Of a stretch of 64,000 bases of DNA, positions 36,532 through 45,890 are shown in pieces. The translations under genes and the position numbers were made by a program. Position 1 is the first letter of the stretch. Every line of letters starts with the position of its first letter. Where the stretch lies: assembly GCA_047975025.1 (NCBI GenBank), contig JBKECY010000015.1, positions 29,159 to 93,158 of the forward strand, written 5' to 3'. This DNA comes from JBKECY01 sp047975025. Lineage in GTDB: Bacteria; Bacillota; Clostridia; Lachnospirales; Lachnospiraceae. The notes under the pieces are model-generated. The model did no database searches and had not been told where the DNA came from. It worked only from the letters and a program-made list of their open reading frames with translations.

Positions 36532-37465
36532 GGCCTTCCCCCTCATATTTCATATCCAGGTACCCTGTAAGCTTGGGGTGTATCTGTTCAAATTCATGGA
36601 GATAACAAAATGAACTGCTTCCTGTCCCCTGCCCCTGGCAGAATTCCCGCAGGCTCTTTTGGGTATACTGCACCGGCTGATTGCACCATCTGCTTATGGA
36701 AATATACATGCCCCTATAAGGCGCTGGTGCCCTTTCCCACCTCATATAACGCATGACATAGGCCAAGCAGCCATAGTCCATTAAAATCCGGATTCTTTCT
36801 AATGTGTCAGAAATGTCCTTTTCCCAAAATGTATGATCCCATTTCCCTTGCCTGTCAAATCCGCAAAGCACATAAAACTTTAATGCTTTCGCGACAGGGC
36901 CTACCGTGTCAAATAACAGTTCCAGCTTGCCAGTGATTCCTTTTCTGTCCCTGATATCGTCAAAAGCAAAGATCATTTTTCCATCCTGCTTTCCACCGAA
37001 CAATTTTTTCATCTGCTCTTTTTTCATGATCCGCAAATCCAGGCCCTGGCGGAATTGGAAGGCTTTTTCTGTTTCTAATACAGCGTCTAACAGTTCCTCC
37101 CATTTGTCACATGCAAGGAAATTATCATCCAGAAAGCATAGTTTTTTCCGGTCCTTATCCAAAAATTCCTCTAAGGGACTTGCGGGTTCAGACTTGAAAC
37201 TATTTTTGTTGATACAGAATCCGCATCTGCGAAAACATCCCCTTGATAGGAATCCAATGGAATACTCCGTATAAAATTTATAGGTACTCTTTCTTCTCCT
37301 TTGCTGCGCCTCCGCGAATGGCTGGTACAGCCCATAGTCTGGCTTATGGTGTTCCACAGCCTCTCCCTGTTCTTTATAAAATCCGGATAATTTCATACGG
37401 GCACGATTTGGGAACCGGTGCCGGGAGCGGTAAAGCAAGTCAGCATCCACAATCCCAATCTTCAT
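36512..37465 (-). CDS. Radical SAM protein with shortened N-terminal domain
   Basis: The SAM-cluster motif CFRRCGFC (CxxxCxxC) lies near residue 78-85, followed by CFLDDNFLACDKW, FRQGLDLR and MRYMRWER. The N-terminus MKIGIVDADLL...MKLSGFYKEQG matches cobalamin-binding-type radical SAM proteins, but it jumps straight from KEQG to EHHKPDYGLY; as I recall, relatives have about 50-60 more residues there. Substrate unknown. ATG at 37465 lies inside the end of the upstream gene (26-base overlap). Confidence 0.82.
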   Translation of the reverse strand: MKIGIVDADLLYRSRHRFPNRARMKLSGFYKEQGEAVEHHKPDYGLYQPFAEAQQRRRKSTYKFYTEYSIGFLSRGCFRRCGFCINKNSFKSEPASPLEEFLDKDRKKLCFLDDNFLACDKWEELLDAVLETEKAFQFRQGLDLRIMKKEQMKKLFGGKQDGKMIFAFDDIRDRKGITGKLELLFDTVGPVAKALKFYVLCGFDRQGKWDHTFWEKDISDTLERIRILMDYGCLAYVMRYMRWERAPAPYRGMYISISRWCNQPVQYTQKSLREFCQGQGTGSSSFCYLHEFEQIHPKLTGYLDMKYEGEGHGKIHG

Positions 37466-38114
37466 GCCTGGTCCTTTCTGACAGCATTGCTGCTCCCAAT
37501 TCTTTGATTTTTTTACAGTTGAGAGAGGACTTCGCTAACGTCTGTGCCTCTTTTGGGGTCAATCCAAAATAATACAAACGATCGATCATTGCCATCTGGC
37601 AGCAGTCCAGCTCCGGGTCTGCCACTGCTTTGGCTTTTTCATAACCATCCTCTTCCCGCAGTATTCTTAATAATTCTGCCACCTGTTCCTCATCCATCCC
37701 TTTTTGGATACATAGCTGCAGTTCCTTTCCCTTTCTGCCTTCCCTGTATGCCCTGGTAAGTGTGCGGATTGCTGCAGCACTCAATTCACATGTGTGCATA
37801 TCCATAACAATCTTTTTAGGCACCTTTTTCGCCAGGGCATCAAACAGGCTGATGGAGACGTCTTTTTGATTTTCATGATCCGCGAGAATATCCATCATAT
37901 TTTTTATGGCAAGCCCTTTTTTTACCCCGTCTGCCATTGCCAAAATATTCGCTTCTGTTTTTCCTTTGACCAGCAGTTCTCTTACTAGGTCATACGCCGT
38001 CAGCTCCACATACAGCAGCTCCCTCACTGCCCGTCTTGCACCTATTGGTATTTCTGTTTCATTTTCTAGGTCCATAAATGATTTCAGGTCAGTCATGGTT
38101 TGTGGTTTATCCAA
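37440..38114 (-). CDS. Helical-repeat ICE protein, 224 residues
   Basis: The protein is built of degenerate helical repeats of about 30-35 residues (for example NILAMADGVKKGLAIKNMMD and QLCIQKGMDEEQVAELLRIL), the same style as the protein at 26140-27129. No catalytic motif is seen; function unknown. The start is TTG at 38114 (AAAGGATGTGG upstream) or ATG at 38096. It overlaps the radical SAM gene. Confidence 0.7.
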   Translation of the reverse strand: MDKPQTMTDLKSFMDLENETEIPIGARRAVRELLYVELTAYDLVRELLVKGKTEANILAMADGVKKGLAIKNMMDILADHENQKDVSISLFDALAKKVPKKIVMDMHTCELSAAAIRTLTRAYREGRKGKELQLCIQKGMDEEQVAELLRILREEDGYEKAKAVADPELDCCQMAMIDRLYYFGLTPKEAQTLAKSSLNCKKIKELGAAMLSERTRHEDWDCGC

Positions 38115-38180
38115 TCAGCCACATCCTTTCCGAACGTGAAGGGGCAGCACACGACCGCCCTTTATCACTTTTTTCATTTC

Positions 38181-41100
38181 CTATTTTGTTTTTTTATGCT
38201 GTTTTCTTTTCCTGTGGATTTTCCAGTAAATCATACCTATAATACCGGCCCCTGCAAATATTGTCACAAGCATCGGCCAGATCCAGTTTGTCGTGTCACC
38301 CGTTTTGGGGGCGCTGGACGGTTTTGTAGCAGTGGGCGTCTTCGGCGTATCCGGGTTTTTCTTATTCTGGATCTCTTTTAATACCTCGATGACCGGAGTC
38401 TTGCCATCCTTATACCCGAAAGTAATTTCCCACTCCTCCTCTGTTTTCTCGTATCCTTCTAACGCTTTCGTTTCCCGGAGGAGATAGACGGTTTTTTCTT
38501 TCATCACGCCATTTTCATAGGTCCCGATTGGAAGAAGCTCTGATTGTGCCTTCCCGTCTTTATCTGTCACCAGTTTTGCCACATCCTTACCAGTGCCCTT
38601 ATCCGTCAGCGTAAACTCCACGCCCTCCAGCACTTTTTTACTCTCCGTATCCGTTTTTTGGAGCACCAGCCGGCCCATGGCACGCTCATCTTTCATTTGG
38701 ACTTTTTGAATTTCTCCCGTTTCTTTTACTGAAAATGATACATCATCCGCAAGTACATACCCATCTACAGCCGCCTCTTCATGGAGTGTATAATTACCTA
38801 CCGGAATATATTCAATCAGGTGTTCCTCTCCCGTAGTCCATTCAGCAAAAATATTTTTTTCTTTATCTATAATCTGTAGCTTTGCTCCCTGAATTTCTTT
38901 GCCATCTGTAATATCCGTCTTAGAAATGGATATTTTGGTATGATCATCTTTCATTTCAACTTTCTGTATCTCTCCGGTTTCTTCTACTGTAAATGCCATA
39001 TCCTCTGCACGTACATACCCCTGATCCGTTGGTGCCTGTTCTTCATGCAGTACATAATCTCCAGGGGCTAAAGCATACACTACGTGTGGCTCTTTTCCAG
39101 ATATCCACTCTTTTACAACTTTATTATCTTTGAGAATCTGAAGCATTGCTCCCTCCACTTCCTTTTCTCCTGTCAAATCCGTTTTTGTAAATTCCGTGAT
39201 CGTAGGTTTATTTGCAATTTCAGATGATAGTGCGATAATTTCTTTTTTGGAATCCGTATAGGATGCATCAAAGTGGTAAATCTCCTCATTTGGAAGGTAT
39301 CCCGGCTTTTTCTCTACTTCCAGCACATAATATTTTCCATGTGGCAGATCCGCTGTAAAGACCAGTTTTCCCTCTTTATCAGTCTCTCCCAATTCAATCA
39401 GAGAATCTTTTTGCAAAACCACTTTTCCCAGAGCATTTTTTATATCCTCTTCCGCGAACAGGCCAAAAACGACTCCCTCAATCGGTTTTCCGGTTTTTGC
39501 ATCTTTCTTCTGAAGTTCTATCGAAATGTGCTGCCGTTTATTGGTAAGGTCCATCGTCACATAATCGACCGCTGCTTCTTGCCCCTTATACCCAATTTCA
39601 AATTCTTTTTTTTCTGGATCCAGTACACAATTCTGTCCTGCCTTTTCTTCCATCAAATAGTAAGCTCCGATTGGCAGATTATTAAGGAATGCTTTCCCAT
39701 TGGAATCCGTTGTAATCTTTCCAACCAGCGCATCTTTTTCATATTTTACGATCCGATTCCCCGTCTCATCTTTCTGTCCGTCCGGGGTATAAATGATATC
39801 TTTTGCATAAATGGCAAATTCCGCCCCTTCCATCCCGCTTTCCTCATAGGAAAAATCATATCCAAGGGACACCTGCATGGCGTCCTCATCCATAAGGAAG
39901 TTGGAAACCTTATTGACCAATGCAGCAATTCCATTTTTAATCCTTGAAGTTATCTTTTCTTCAATATTGACCGCTTTGACCAGCTTTTCTCCCTTTTTAT
40001 TGATTGTCAGACTTCCTACGGCCTCATCATTGTACTGCTCGACCACTACAACAAACTTTCCGGTTTCCTCTTCTACCTGATGTACCGTATTGGAATCCAC
40101 CTTGATTGTAATAGCCTCTTTACCTGCTTTTTGGTACTCCCCTCCTGCTACTGCCTGATTAAGTGGGATAGGTTCCCCATCCAGGTTCAGAATATTTTCA
40201 AATCCTGGCTGCACATAGTTATTCGGGGCCTGTACTTCTTCAATCCGATATGTTCCTGATTTTAGTTGCTCTGGCGTAACCAAATAGCCTTCCTCATTGG
40301 TTTTAAATACAGATACCTTTTCTTCCTTTGGATACCGCACGATCATCTCCACATATTTTTCATGATCTACATCATAGATTTTATAGGATGCACTGTTATC
40401 CAATACCGGCTTTTGCGTTTGTGCGTCTTTCTTTACAATTTTGAAGAAAAATTGAAATGGACGATCATCAAATACCCTCCATACCTGCGGCTCCCTGCTA
40501 TCCTCTGAAATATTGACAATAAAGGGATTGATTGTGTTCAAATTTTCCGGGGTAGTGCTTTCAAACACAACATATTTACCATATGGCAGCTCCGGCGAAC
40601 AAAGATATCCCTTTTTATCTGTAATCAGTTCCGGCACATTGATCTTTGAGCCATTCTGATAGTAGGATGCAGTTTCATCATTAGAATAATCATAGGCAAT
40701 AAAATCTTCTGCCGTGAAGCTACTGCCATTTGCAGGTTTCAGACTTCCGTCTTTTATCCCTGAAAGGCTGCTGATTAAGAACACCTTGAATCCTGCACCG
40801 GCCACTAAATCTGTTTCTGTCTGCTCTCCATCTTCAGAAATCTTAATCATTTGAAATGCCTGTTTTTTTACAGTTTCCTTTACCGTTACATAACGGTGTA
40901 CAATTTCAACTTCCTGCCCCTCATACTGCACAGCCACCGGATATTCCGTTTCGTCTAAAAGATATCCTTCGCCGGGTGCAATTTCTTTTACAACATAATT
41001 TCCGAGATACAGATTTATAAAATCAAGGTCCCCCTCTTTCGAGATAACACCCTGTGCTGCCAATTCACCTTTTTTATAAACGATTCCACTTTTCTTATTC

Positions 41101-43667
41101 GGATATTCAATATCTTCTGCTGCATAGAGGCCATAGGCTGCACCTGCCAAAGACGCATCTCCCTGGGAAATAAAATCCTGACTGTCTTTATCAATCTTCT
41201 TTACATGCACTTCTCCACGCACTTCTTTATTCTTAAACTCATGCGTAAAAGTATACGTATACGTGTGGTCGTCCTTATATTGATAGAAGAACTCATAAAC
41301 CTCTGTTGACATGTAATATTTATCCGGTGCTTGAATTTCTTTTATGCTGTAGTGAAAATTAATTGGCAAATCTGAATGAAAAACAGCATGTCCATCCGTG
41401 TCAGAAGATACCCGCTCAATCAATGTGCCGCTTTTTACTACAACCGTTCCATCCTTGGAGAGAATATCATCCGCCGCATAAAGACCAAAGACTGCATCCG
41501 AAAGTGTCACATCATCATTTTGCGACTTTTTCACAACATGGACTGAAATGTCTGGGCGCTCATTTTGATAGGCGGCCTCCCCCGTTGCCAGTTCGACCGT
41601 CTGCCCTGCATAGGACAATGTCACATATTTGGTGCGTTCCTCTTCCGTTTTTCCAATAACCAGATCTGCCGGAGCCTGCTGTTCTACAATTCTATATTTT
41701 CCTAAATACAAATCCTGTGAAGTGCAGCTTCCATCTGCTCCTGTTTCCATATTTCCTATCAGGTCACCGGAATTATATTTTTTCGTTGCCTTATCCTGGC
41801 TATATATATCCTCTGCGGCATAAATACTATACTTTGCTCCCGCATAAGAGGAATTTTGATACACAAAAGAAATATTTCCCTCTTCTCCACTTGCTCCAGT
41901 TAAGACTTCTCCTGTTTTTCGGATCGTGATTTTCCCCTTTTGCTCCTGATTGGTAACTGTGACAGAAGTTGTATTCCCGGTTTTTAACGTTACATTATAA
42001 GCATTGGTATTTATCTTATAACCTTGCGGTACAGATATTTCCTTTAAATAAACTGTATCCTGCGTTTTGGGAATTTCTACAATAGATGCTCCCTGTGCAT
42101 CTGTTGCCGGCATTTTCGTAATCAGCTTAGTGCATCCCTTGTCCGAATAAATACCAAAGACCGCCCCTGCAAGATTTACATTCGTTTCATTATCTTTTTT
42201 TATGATTTTTACTTTTGCCAGATCCAGCCAGGTAACCTTAAAACTTACAGTGCCTTTATCTTCATCAAAGAAACTTCCATAACCAATATCCTGCGTTCCT
42301 GACCCGGTTGATAATACAAGGGTTTTCCATTGGACTCCCATTTGTCCTTGTATCTTTCCGGAATTCCATGTACCGGTAACCGTTTTTGGTGCAGTAAAAT
42401 AGAAACTTGTACCGCCATAAATATCAACGCTGCCTGTCTTTTTGGTATTCCCACTGTGATAAGTCACATCCGCAGGTAACTTTAAGGTAATATAATTGCG
42501 ATAATCCCCTGATAATTTAAAATTTTCTGTTTTCTGGATATCGCCGCTTTCTGTTGCTTTTGTAGTTGTGGGCGTTAAAGAAATTGCTGCAGTTGGTGGA
42601 GCATCTAACGCATTCAGATACTGAATATAATCCCATACACCGCATTTTTTCACATCCTCAATGGAGCATCCGTAGAAAGCGTCCATACCGCAATATGAGT
42701 ACGCAGCGGCTAAATGGGTAAATACATATTTTAGTTCCCATGTAAAATCAGGCATATAAAGACCGGTAATATCTCCGGGGCCACCATAGCCATAATACAA
42801 TGCTTTTTGCAACTCTTTGTTGCTTTCATATACATTTGCCACATAATCGGAAGACGGCGGTGAGGCTTTCATAGACTCCAGGCAATACGCCACTTTTCCA
42901 TTGACTTCAAAATACGAAGTCACATAATTTCCAAGATTACTCGGATAGGGGATTGTCTGGCCCACAGTTAAATTGACATTCCCTCTCTGATACTCTGAAA
43001 CGGACGGAACCACGGATAAGAAAACCCCATTTTCTTCATCTGAAACATTAACTGCTTCGGCCACATCTTCTACCACTTCTGGTACTTCTGTGATCTGCTC
43101 TGTAGTTTCTTCTGCTTTAGGTGCGGGATCAGGATCATCCTCTGAACCTTCTTCCTCTGATCCAGCTTCTCCCCCCGTCTCCTGCTGTTCTTGCGTTTGT
43201 GGTTCTTTTTCATTTACAATGATTCTTCTGCTGATCTGATAAGAAGGATGTCCGCTGAGAGGATCAACCCGGTAATATGCCTGATAGCTGCCTGCCTTAT
43301 TGTAATCAAAGGTCTGTCCTTTCTCATTTTCTGCTTTTTCCCAAGTGATTTTTATTTTCTGATCATCAAATTTTAATCCGGTATAGTCACAATCTACATC
43401 AAGCCGTTCCCCCATAACTATGGACAGATCATCTGCCACCGCAATCTCATCTGCCGACAACTGTTCCTGTACTGCTGCCAGTTCAGGGAGTTCCTCTGTT
43501 GCCACGGTTGGTTCTGCTTCTGTTTCCACCATAGTTTCAGACTCATCCACACTTTCCACCGTATCAGAGATATCCGCAGCAAATGCAGTGATACCCGCGT
43601 TTAATAAAGTGGAGCAGCCAAGTAATAATGCCAATGCACCCGCTAATATCCGTCTTTTTCTTTTCAT
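38181..43667 (-). CDS. Giant LPXTG-like surface adhesin with Cna-B/SpaA repeats
   Basis: The 1828-residue protein has a signal peptide (MKRKRRILAGALALLLG to AFAA), an acidic linker, a thioester-domain-like N-terminal head (VAYCLESMKASP; the helix reads FTHLAAAYSY), and then more than ten collagen-binding-B/SpaA-type repeats of about 90-110 residues, seen by KYNVTL/GKYRIVEQQAP/GTYRIEEVQAPNNY patterns. The C-terminus has a sortase signal APKTGD, a membrane helix and KRKQHKKTK. It is probably a mating-pair adhesin. ATG at 43667 follows AGGAGAAGGAA; the ATG at 43739 lies upstream of a terminator. Confidence 0.92.
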   Translation of the reverse strand: MKRKRRILAGALALLLGCSTLLNAGITAFAADISDTVESVDESETMVETEAEPTVATEELPELAAVQEQLSADEIAVADDLSIVMGERLDVDCDYTGLKFDDQKIKITWEKAENEKGQTFDYNKAGSYQAYYRVDPLSGHPSYQISRRIIVNEKEPQTQEQQETGGEAGSEEEGSEDDPDPAPKAEETTEQITEVPEVVEDVAEAVNVSDEENGVFLSVVPSVSEYQRGNVNLTVGQTIPYPSNLGNYVTSYFEVNGKVAYCLESMKASPPSSDYVANVYESNKELQKALYYGYGGPGDITGLYMPDFTWELKYVFTHLAAAYSYCGMDAFYGCSIEDVKKCGVWDYIQYLNALDAPPTAAISLTPTTTKATESGDIQKTENFKLSGDYRNYITLKLPADVTYHSGNTKKTGSVDIYGGTSFYFTAPKTVTGTWNSGKIQGQMGVQWKTLVLSTGSGTQDIGYGSFFDEDKGTVSFKVTWLDLAKVKIIKKDNETNVNLAGAVFGIYSDKGCTKLITKMPATDAQGASIVEIPKTQDTVYLKEISVPQGYKINTNAYNVTLKTGNTTSVTVTNQEQKGKITIRKTGEVLTGASGEEGNISFVYQNSSYAGAKYSIYAAEDIYSQDKATKKYNSGDLIGNMETGADGSCTSQDLYLGKYRIVEQQAPADLVIGKTEEERTKYVTLSYAGQTVELATGEAAYQNERPDISVHVVKKSQNDDVTLSDAVFGLYAADDILSKDGTVVVKSGTLIERVSSDTDGHAVFHSDLPINFHYSIKEIQAPDKYYMSTEVYEFFYQYKDDHTYTYTFTHEFKNKEVRGEVHVKKIDKDSQDFISQGDASLAGAAYGLYAAEDIEYPNKKSGIVYKKGELAAQGVISKEGDLDFINLYLGNYVVKEIAPGEGYLLDETEYPVAVQYEGQEVEIVHRYVTVKETVKKQAFQMIKISEDGEQTETDLVAGAGFKVFLISSLSGIKDGSLKPANGSSFTAEDFIAYDYSNDETASYYQNGSKINVPELITDKKGYLCSPELPYGKYVVFESTTPENLNTINPFIVNISEDSREPQVWRVFDDRPFQFFFKIVKKDAQTQKPVLDNSASYKIYDVDHEKYVEMIVRYPKEEKVSVFKTNEEGYLVTPEQLKSGTYRIEEVQAPNNYVQPGFENILNLDGEPIPLNQAVAGGEYQKAGKEAITIKVDSNTVHQVEEETGKFVVVVEQYNDEAVGSLTINKKGEKLVKAVNIEEKITSRIKNGIAALVNKVSNFLMDEDAMQVSLGYDFSYEESGMEGAEFAIYAKDIIYTPDGQKDETGNRIVKYEKDALVGKITTDSNGKAFLNNLPIGAYYLMEEKAGQNCVLDPEKKEFEIGYKGQEAAVDYVTMDLTNKRQHISIELQKKDAKTGKPIEGVVFGLFAEEDIKNALGKVVLQKDSLIELGETDKEGKLVFTADLPHGKYYVLEVEKKPGYLPNEEIYHFDASYTDSKKEIIALSSEIANKPTITEFTKTDLTGEKEVEGAMLQILKDNKVVKEWISGKEPHVVYALAPGDYVLHEEQAPTDQGYVRAEDMAFTVEETGEIQKVEMKDDHTKISISKTDITDGKEIQGAKLQIIDKEKNIFAEWTTGEEHLIEYIPVGNYTLHEEAAVDGYVLADDVSFSVKETGEIQKVQMKDERAMGRLVLQKTDTESKKVLEGVEFTLTDKGTGKDVAKLVTDKDGKAQSELLPIGTYENGVMKEKTVYLLRETKALEGYEKTEEEWEITFGYKDGKTPVIEVLKEIQNKKNPDTPKTPTATKPSSAPKTGDTTNWIWPMLVTIFAGAGIIGMIYWKIHRKRKQHKKTK

Positions 43668-43703
43668 TTTCCTTCTCCTTTTTCTTATTTTTTTGCACGA
43701 AAA

Positions 43704-43727
43704 AAGCAGACTCACACAAGCCTGCTT
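43704..43727 (-). terminator. Terminator/attenuator before the adhesin gene
   Basis: Minus-strand AAGCAG pairs with CTGCTT (plus CT/AG inside) and TTTTTT follows, 37 bases before the adhesin start. The upstream stretch 43728-43847 holds no gene I can support. Confidence 0.7.
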
Positions 43728-43847
43728 ATCCTTTTCCATACCCGGTGCTGTAACATATCCCGACTATGGATTCCATATTCAGTTTTATGTACAGCATAAC
43801 GGCTACGGTCTATCCCGTATCCGATTCAATTTGCACCTATTGCCCTT

Positions 43848-44000
43848 TCAATCCCTGCTGCCTGCATGAAAGATAGCTAAGAACAACTGTAAAACCAGCA
43901 GGAACAGACTTAACGTCAGTTTCACTAACGTATACAGCAGTTTTCCTACCGCCGCCAAGATTCCAACAAACACCTGTCCTACTTTCTTTAAAACTGCCAT
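43848..44000 (-). CDS. Small amphipathic membrane protein, 50 residues
   Basis: MAVLKKVGQVFVGILAAVGK is followed by one long hydrophobic helix. ATG at 44000 follows GGAGGTAACGAAT. The gene overlaps nothing and lies 13 bases after the ParR-like gene. Function unknown. Confidence 0.7.
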   Translation of the reverse strand: MAVLKKVGQVFVGILAAVGKLLYTLVKLTLSLFLLVLQLFLAIFHAGSRD

Positions 44001-44013
44001 ATTCGTTACCTCC

Positions 44014-44448
44014 TCAATCTTCCATATCATAGAATTGGGCAAACTGCATATCTCTTTCCCAATTACCGGATTTCTGTATTGTAGTGTCGTCCGAGATTTT
44101 ATCCTCTTTTGATTTCATTCGTATCTCATTTTTGCTGATTGCCTCTGTCACTGCTTCTTTTATTATATCAGCCATCTTATCGTTTTGCACCTGGCAAATG
44201 GCCGTTTTCACAAGTTCCACCAGATGGTCATTTTGCTGCCTTAGATAATCATTGATTACCTGTAACTGCTTTGCTTCTCCTTCCTGCTTTAAGTAACGGC
44301 TGAAATATAAAATAGCTTCTGCGATATAATCATCCTTAGTTTTAAAAATATCCGTATTATAGTTTTTCAAACACCGGTATGCCTGGGCATGTGCCGGACG
44401 TTTCTTGTACAGCCGAAGAGAAGTTGTATACACCTTATCATTGTCCAT
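44014..44448 (-). CDS. ParR-like partition adaptor (candidate)
   Basis: The protein starts with a possible ribbon-helix-helix (KVYTTSLRLYKKRPAHAQAY) and has an acidic C-terminal tail ending AQFYDMED. It directly follows parM (15 bases), the place of the ParR adaptor, and ParR proteins have this arrangement (DNA-binding front, filament-binding tail). No direct family match is claimed. ATG at 44448 follows AAGGAGCGAAGGC. Confidence 0.6.
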   Translation of the reverse strand: MDNDKVYTTSLRLYKKRPAHAQAYRCLKNYNTDIFKTKDDYIAEAILYFSRYLKQEGEAKQLQVINDYLRQQNDHLVELVKTAICQVQNDKMADIIKEAVTEAISKNEIRMKSKEDKISDDTTIQKSGNWERDMQFAQFYDMED

Positions 44449-44463
44449 GCCTTCGCTCCTTTT

Positions 44464-45393
44464 TTACGCTTTCTTTAGTTTCCGCATTTGCTTCATCTTT
44501 TCAATCCGCTTGATTGCTGCTTCACAGCCTCTGGCATTTGCCCTTACGTCTGTAACAAACTGTATTTTCTTGTCGTGATTGTTTCCAAAGTGCTGCACAA
44601 CTGATGCACCGCCTCCCATAAATACCATATTCGTCACATCCGGATTGTATTTATTGGCCCTGATATATTCATAAATTTCATTTGAATATTGCTTTAACTG
44701 CTCTGTGATTACTTTTTGATACTGCTCCGGGCAGTCATAAGTTCCTTCTCTCATAAAGGCTTCTGTAATATAGGGTGGTACACCTGCTCCAAGTTTTGCT
44801 ACTACCTCTTCATTCGTTTTATCAATGCAATACAGGACACCCTTATCGGATATGTAATAATTCCCATCTGGTAGGCCATCTACAAACCCTACCAGATCCA
44901 CGGTGCCGCCGCCAATATCAATTAAGAGATAAAATCCCGGAACTTCATCAAGAAGCGTATATACAACCACGTGCCCCTGCATAAACAGGTAGGTTCCTTC
45001 CAGATTCACATGATAATGCATACCCTCAAAGCGAAAATGAAGTTCTTTTGTTTTAGAAAGGTATGCTTTAAACCCTTCCTTTTGCGCCTGAAATCTACGG
45101 GGTGGAAGTGCAGCTCCTAGCTTAACCCCTGCATCCGTTAGGTTCCGATACCTCATTTCCTTTGCCAACGCTGCTAAAGTAAGCAGGTAATAATCATCAT
45201 TGGCAGTCTTATCCACCCGCTCCTCTCGTGGCACTCGTCCTCCAATCTGATATGTTTTATTCTGAAATTCCAAAATATTTTCCAAACTATCCGGTTTTGT
45301 CTCCAACGGCTGTACCGCTGCCGAAAAGATTTCATGAGCCGTCTTAATGTTTCGATTCCCATGGTCGATTCCTATAATTTCTCTGCTATTCAT
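44464..45393 (-). CDS. parM: ParM-like actin ATPase
   Basis: The actin fold is shown by IGIDHGNRNIKTA (phosphate 1), LLIDIGGGTVDLVGF (phosphate 2, about 158-172) and MVFMGGGASVVQHF (adenosine motif). Length (309) fits plasmid ParM/StbA proteins, which push sister DNA apart by filament growth. Its presence argues that the excised ICE replicates and is partitioned. ATG at 45393 follows GGAGGTAGAAA. Confidence 0.9.
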   Translation of the reverse strand: MNSREIIGIDHGNRNIKTAHEIFSAAVQPLETKPDSLENILEFQNKTYQIGGRVPREERVDKTANDDYYLLTLAALAKEMRYRNLTDAGVKLGAALPPRRFQAQKEGFKAYLSKTKELHFRFEGMHYHVNLEGTYLFMQGHVVVYTLLDEVPGFYLLIDIGGGTVDLVGFVDGLPDGNYYISDKGVLYCIDKTNEEVVAKLGAGVPPYITEAFMREGTYDCPEQYQKVITEQLKQYSNEIYEYIRANKYNPDVTNMVFMGGGASVVQHFGNNHDKKIQFVTDVRANARGCEAAIKRIEKMKQMRKLKKA

Positions 45394-45431
45394 TTTCTAC
45401 CTCCAAAGTTTTCTCTTTCTGTAATTGGTTT

Positions 45432-45674
45432 TTATCTTGACCGTATTAAAAGGGAATAGACACCTTCTCTTTCTGGAACTGACGATGCAACAATTTGTGC
45501 GCTTTCCAAAACTTTCTTGTCTAACATTTCTTCCGGAATCTCTGCAAAGCTCCCCTCGTACACCGCCGGTGCATGTTCATCTAGTTCCTCTGCCTTAACC
45601 ACAACCTCCAGTTCATCGGTCAGACCATTTGTTTCAATCCATTCTTTTTTCCATGCTCTTAATGTTTCTCTCAT
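45432..45674 (-). CDS. Small acidic hypothetical protein, 80 residues
   Basis: No domain is recognised. It begins MRETLRAWKKEWIETNG and is acidic in the middle. ATG at 45674 has AAAGGATGG at good spacing; the ATG at 45683 is too close to the ribosome site. It lies between the XRE regulator and parM. Confidence 0.65.
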   Translation of the reverse strand: MRETLRAWKKEWIETNGLTDELEVVVKAEELDEHAPAVYEGSFAEIPEEMLDKKVLESAQIVASSVPEREGVYSLLIRSR

Positions 45675-45689
45675 AAAAACCATCCTTTC

Positions 45690-45875
45690 CTATACCTTTT
45701 TGATTATCTCGTCTATCTCTTTGCGAAAAATCTTCTGTAATCGAATCGCTACTTGAACATTTGGCAACTGCTGACCATATTCTATCCGCTGATATGTTCT
45801 TACGCTGATATTCAGCATTTCCGCAAGTTCCGTCTGCCTCATCCCCTTTTCTATCCTAAGTTCCCTTAATTTTAT
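45690..45875 (-). CDS. XRE-family HTH protein, probable ATA start
   Basis: The domain reads KLRELRIEKGMRQTELAEML then NISVRTYQRIEYGQQLPNV, a standard XRE fold. The first ATG (45842) would delete helix 1. Between the in-frame TAA and that ATG there is no ATG, GTG or TTG; GTA (45878) and ATA (45875) follow GGGGGCGATACC. ATA is the only plausible near-cognate. The protein probably regulates the replication/partition operon in which it sits. Confidence 0.75.
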   Translation of the reverse strand: MKLRELRIEKGMRQTELAEMLNISVRTYQRIEYGQQLPNVQVAIRLQKIFRKEIDEIIKKV

Positions 45876-45890
45876 TACGGTATCGCCCCC

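Noticed and set aside
39273..39947. Plus-strand ORF of 224 codons
   Set aside because: It lies antisense inside the adhesin gene, has no ribosome site and shows no domain; it is a shadow frame.
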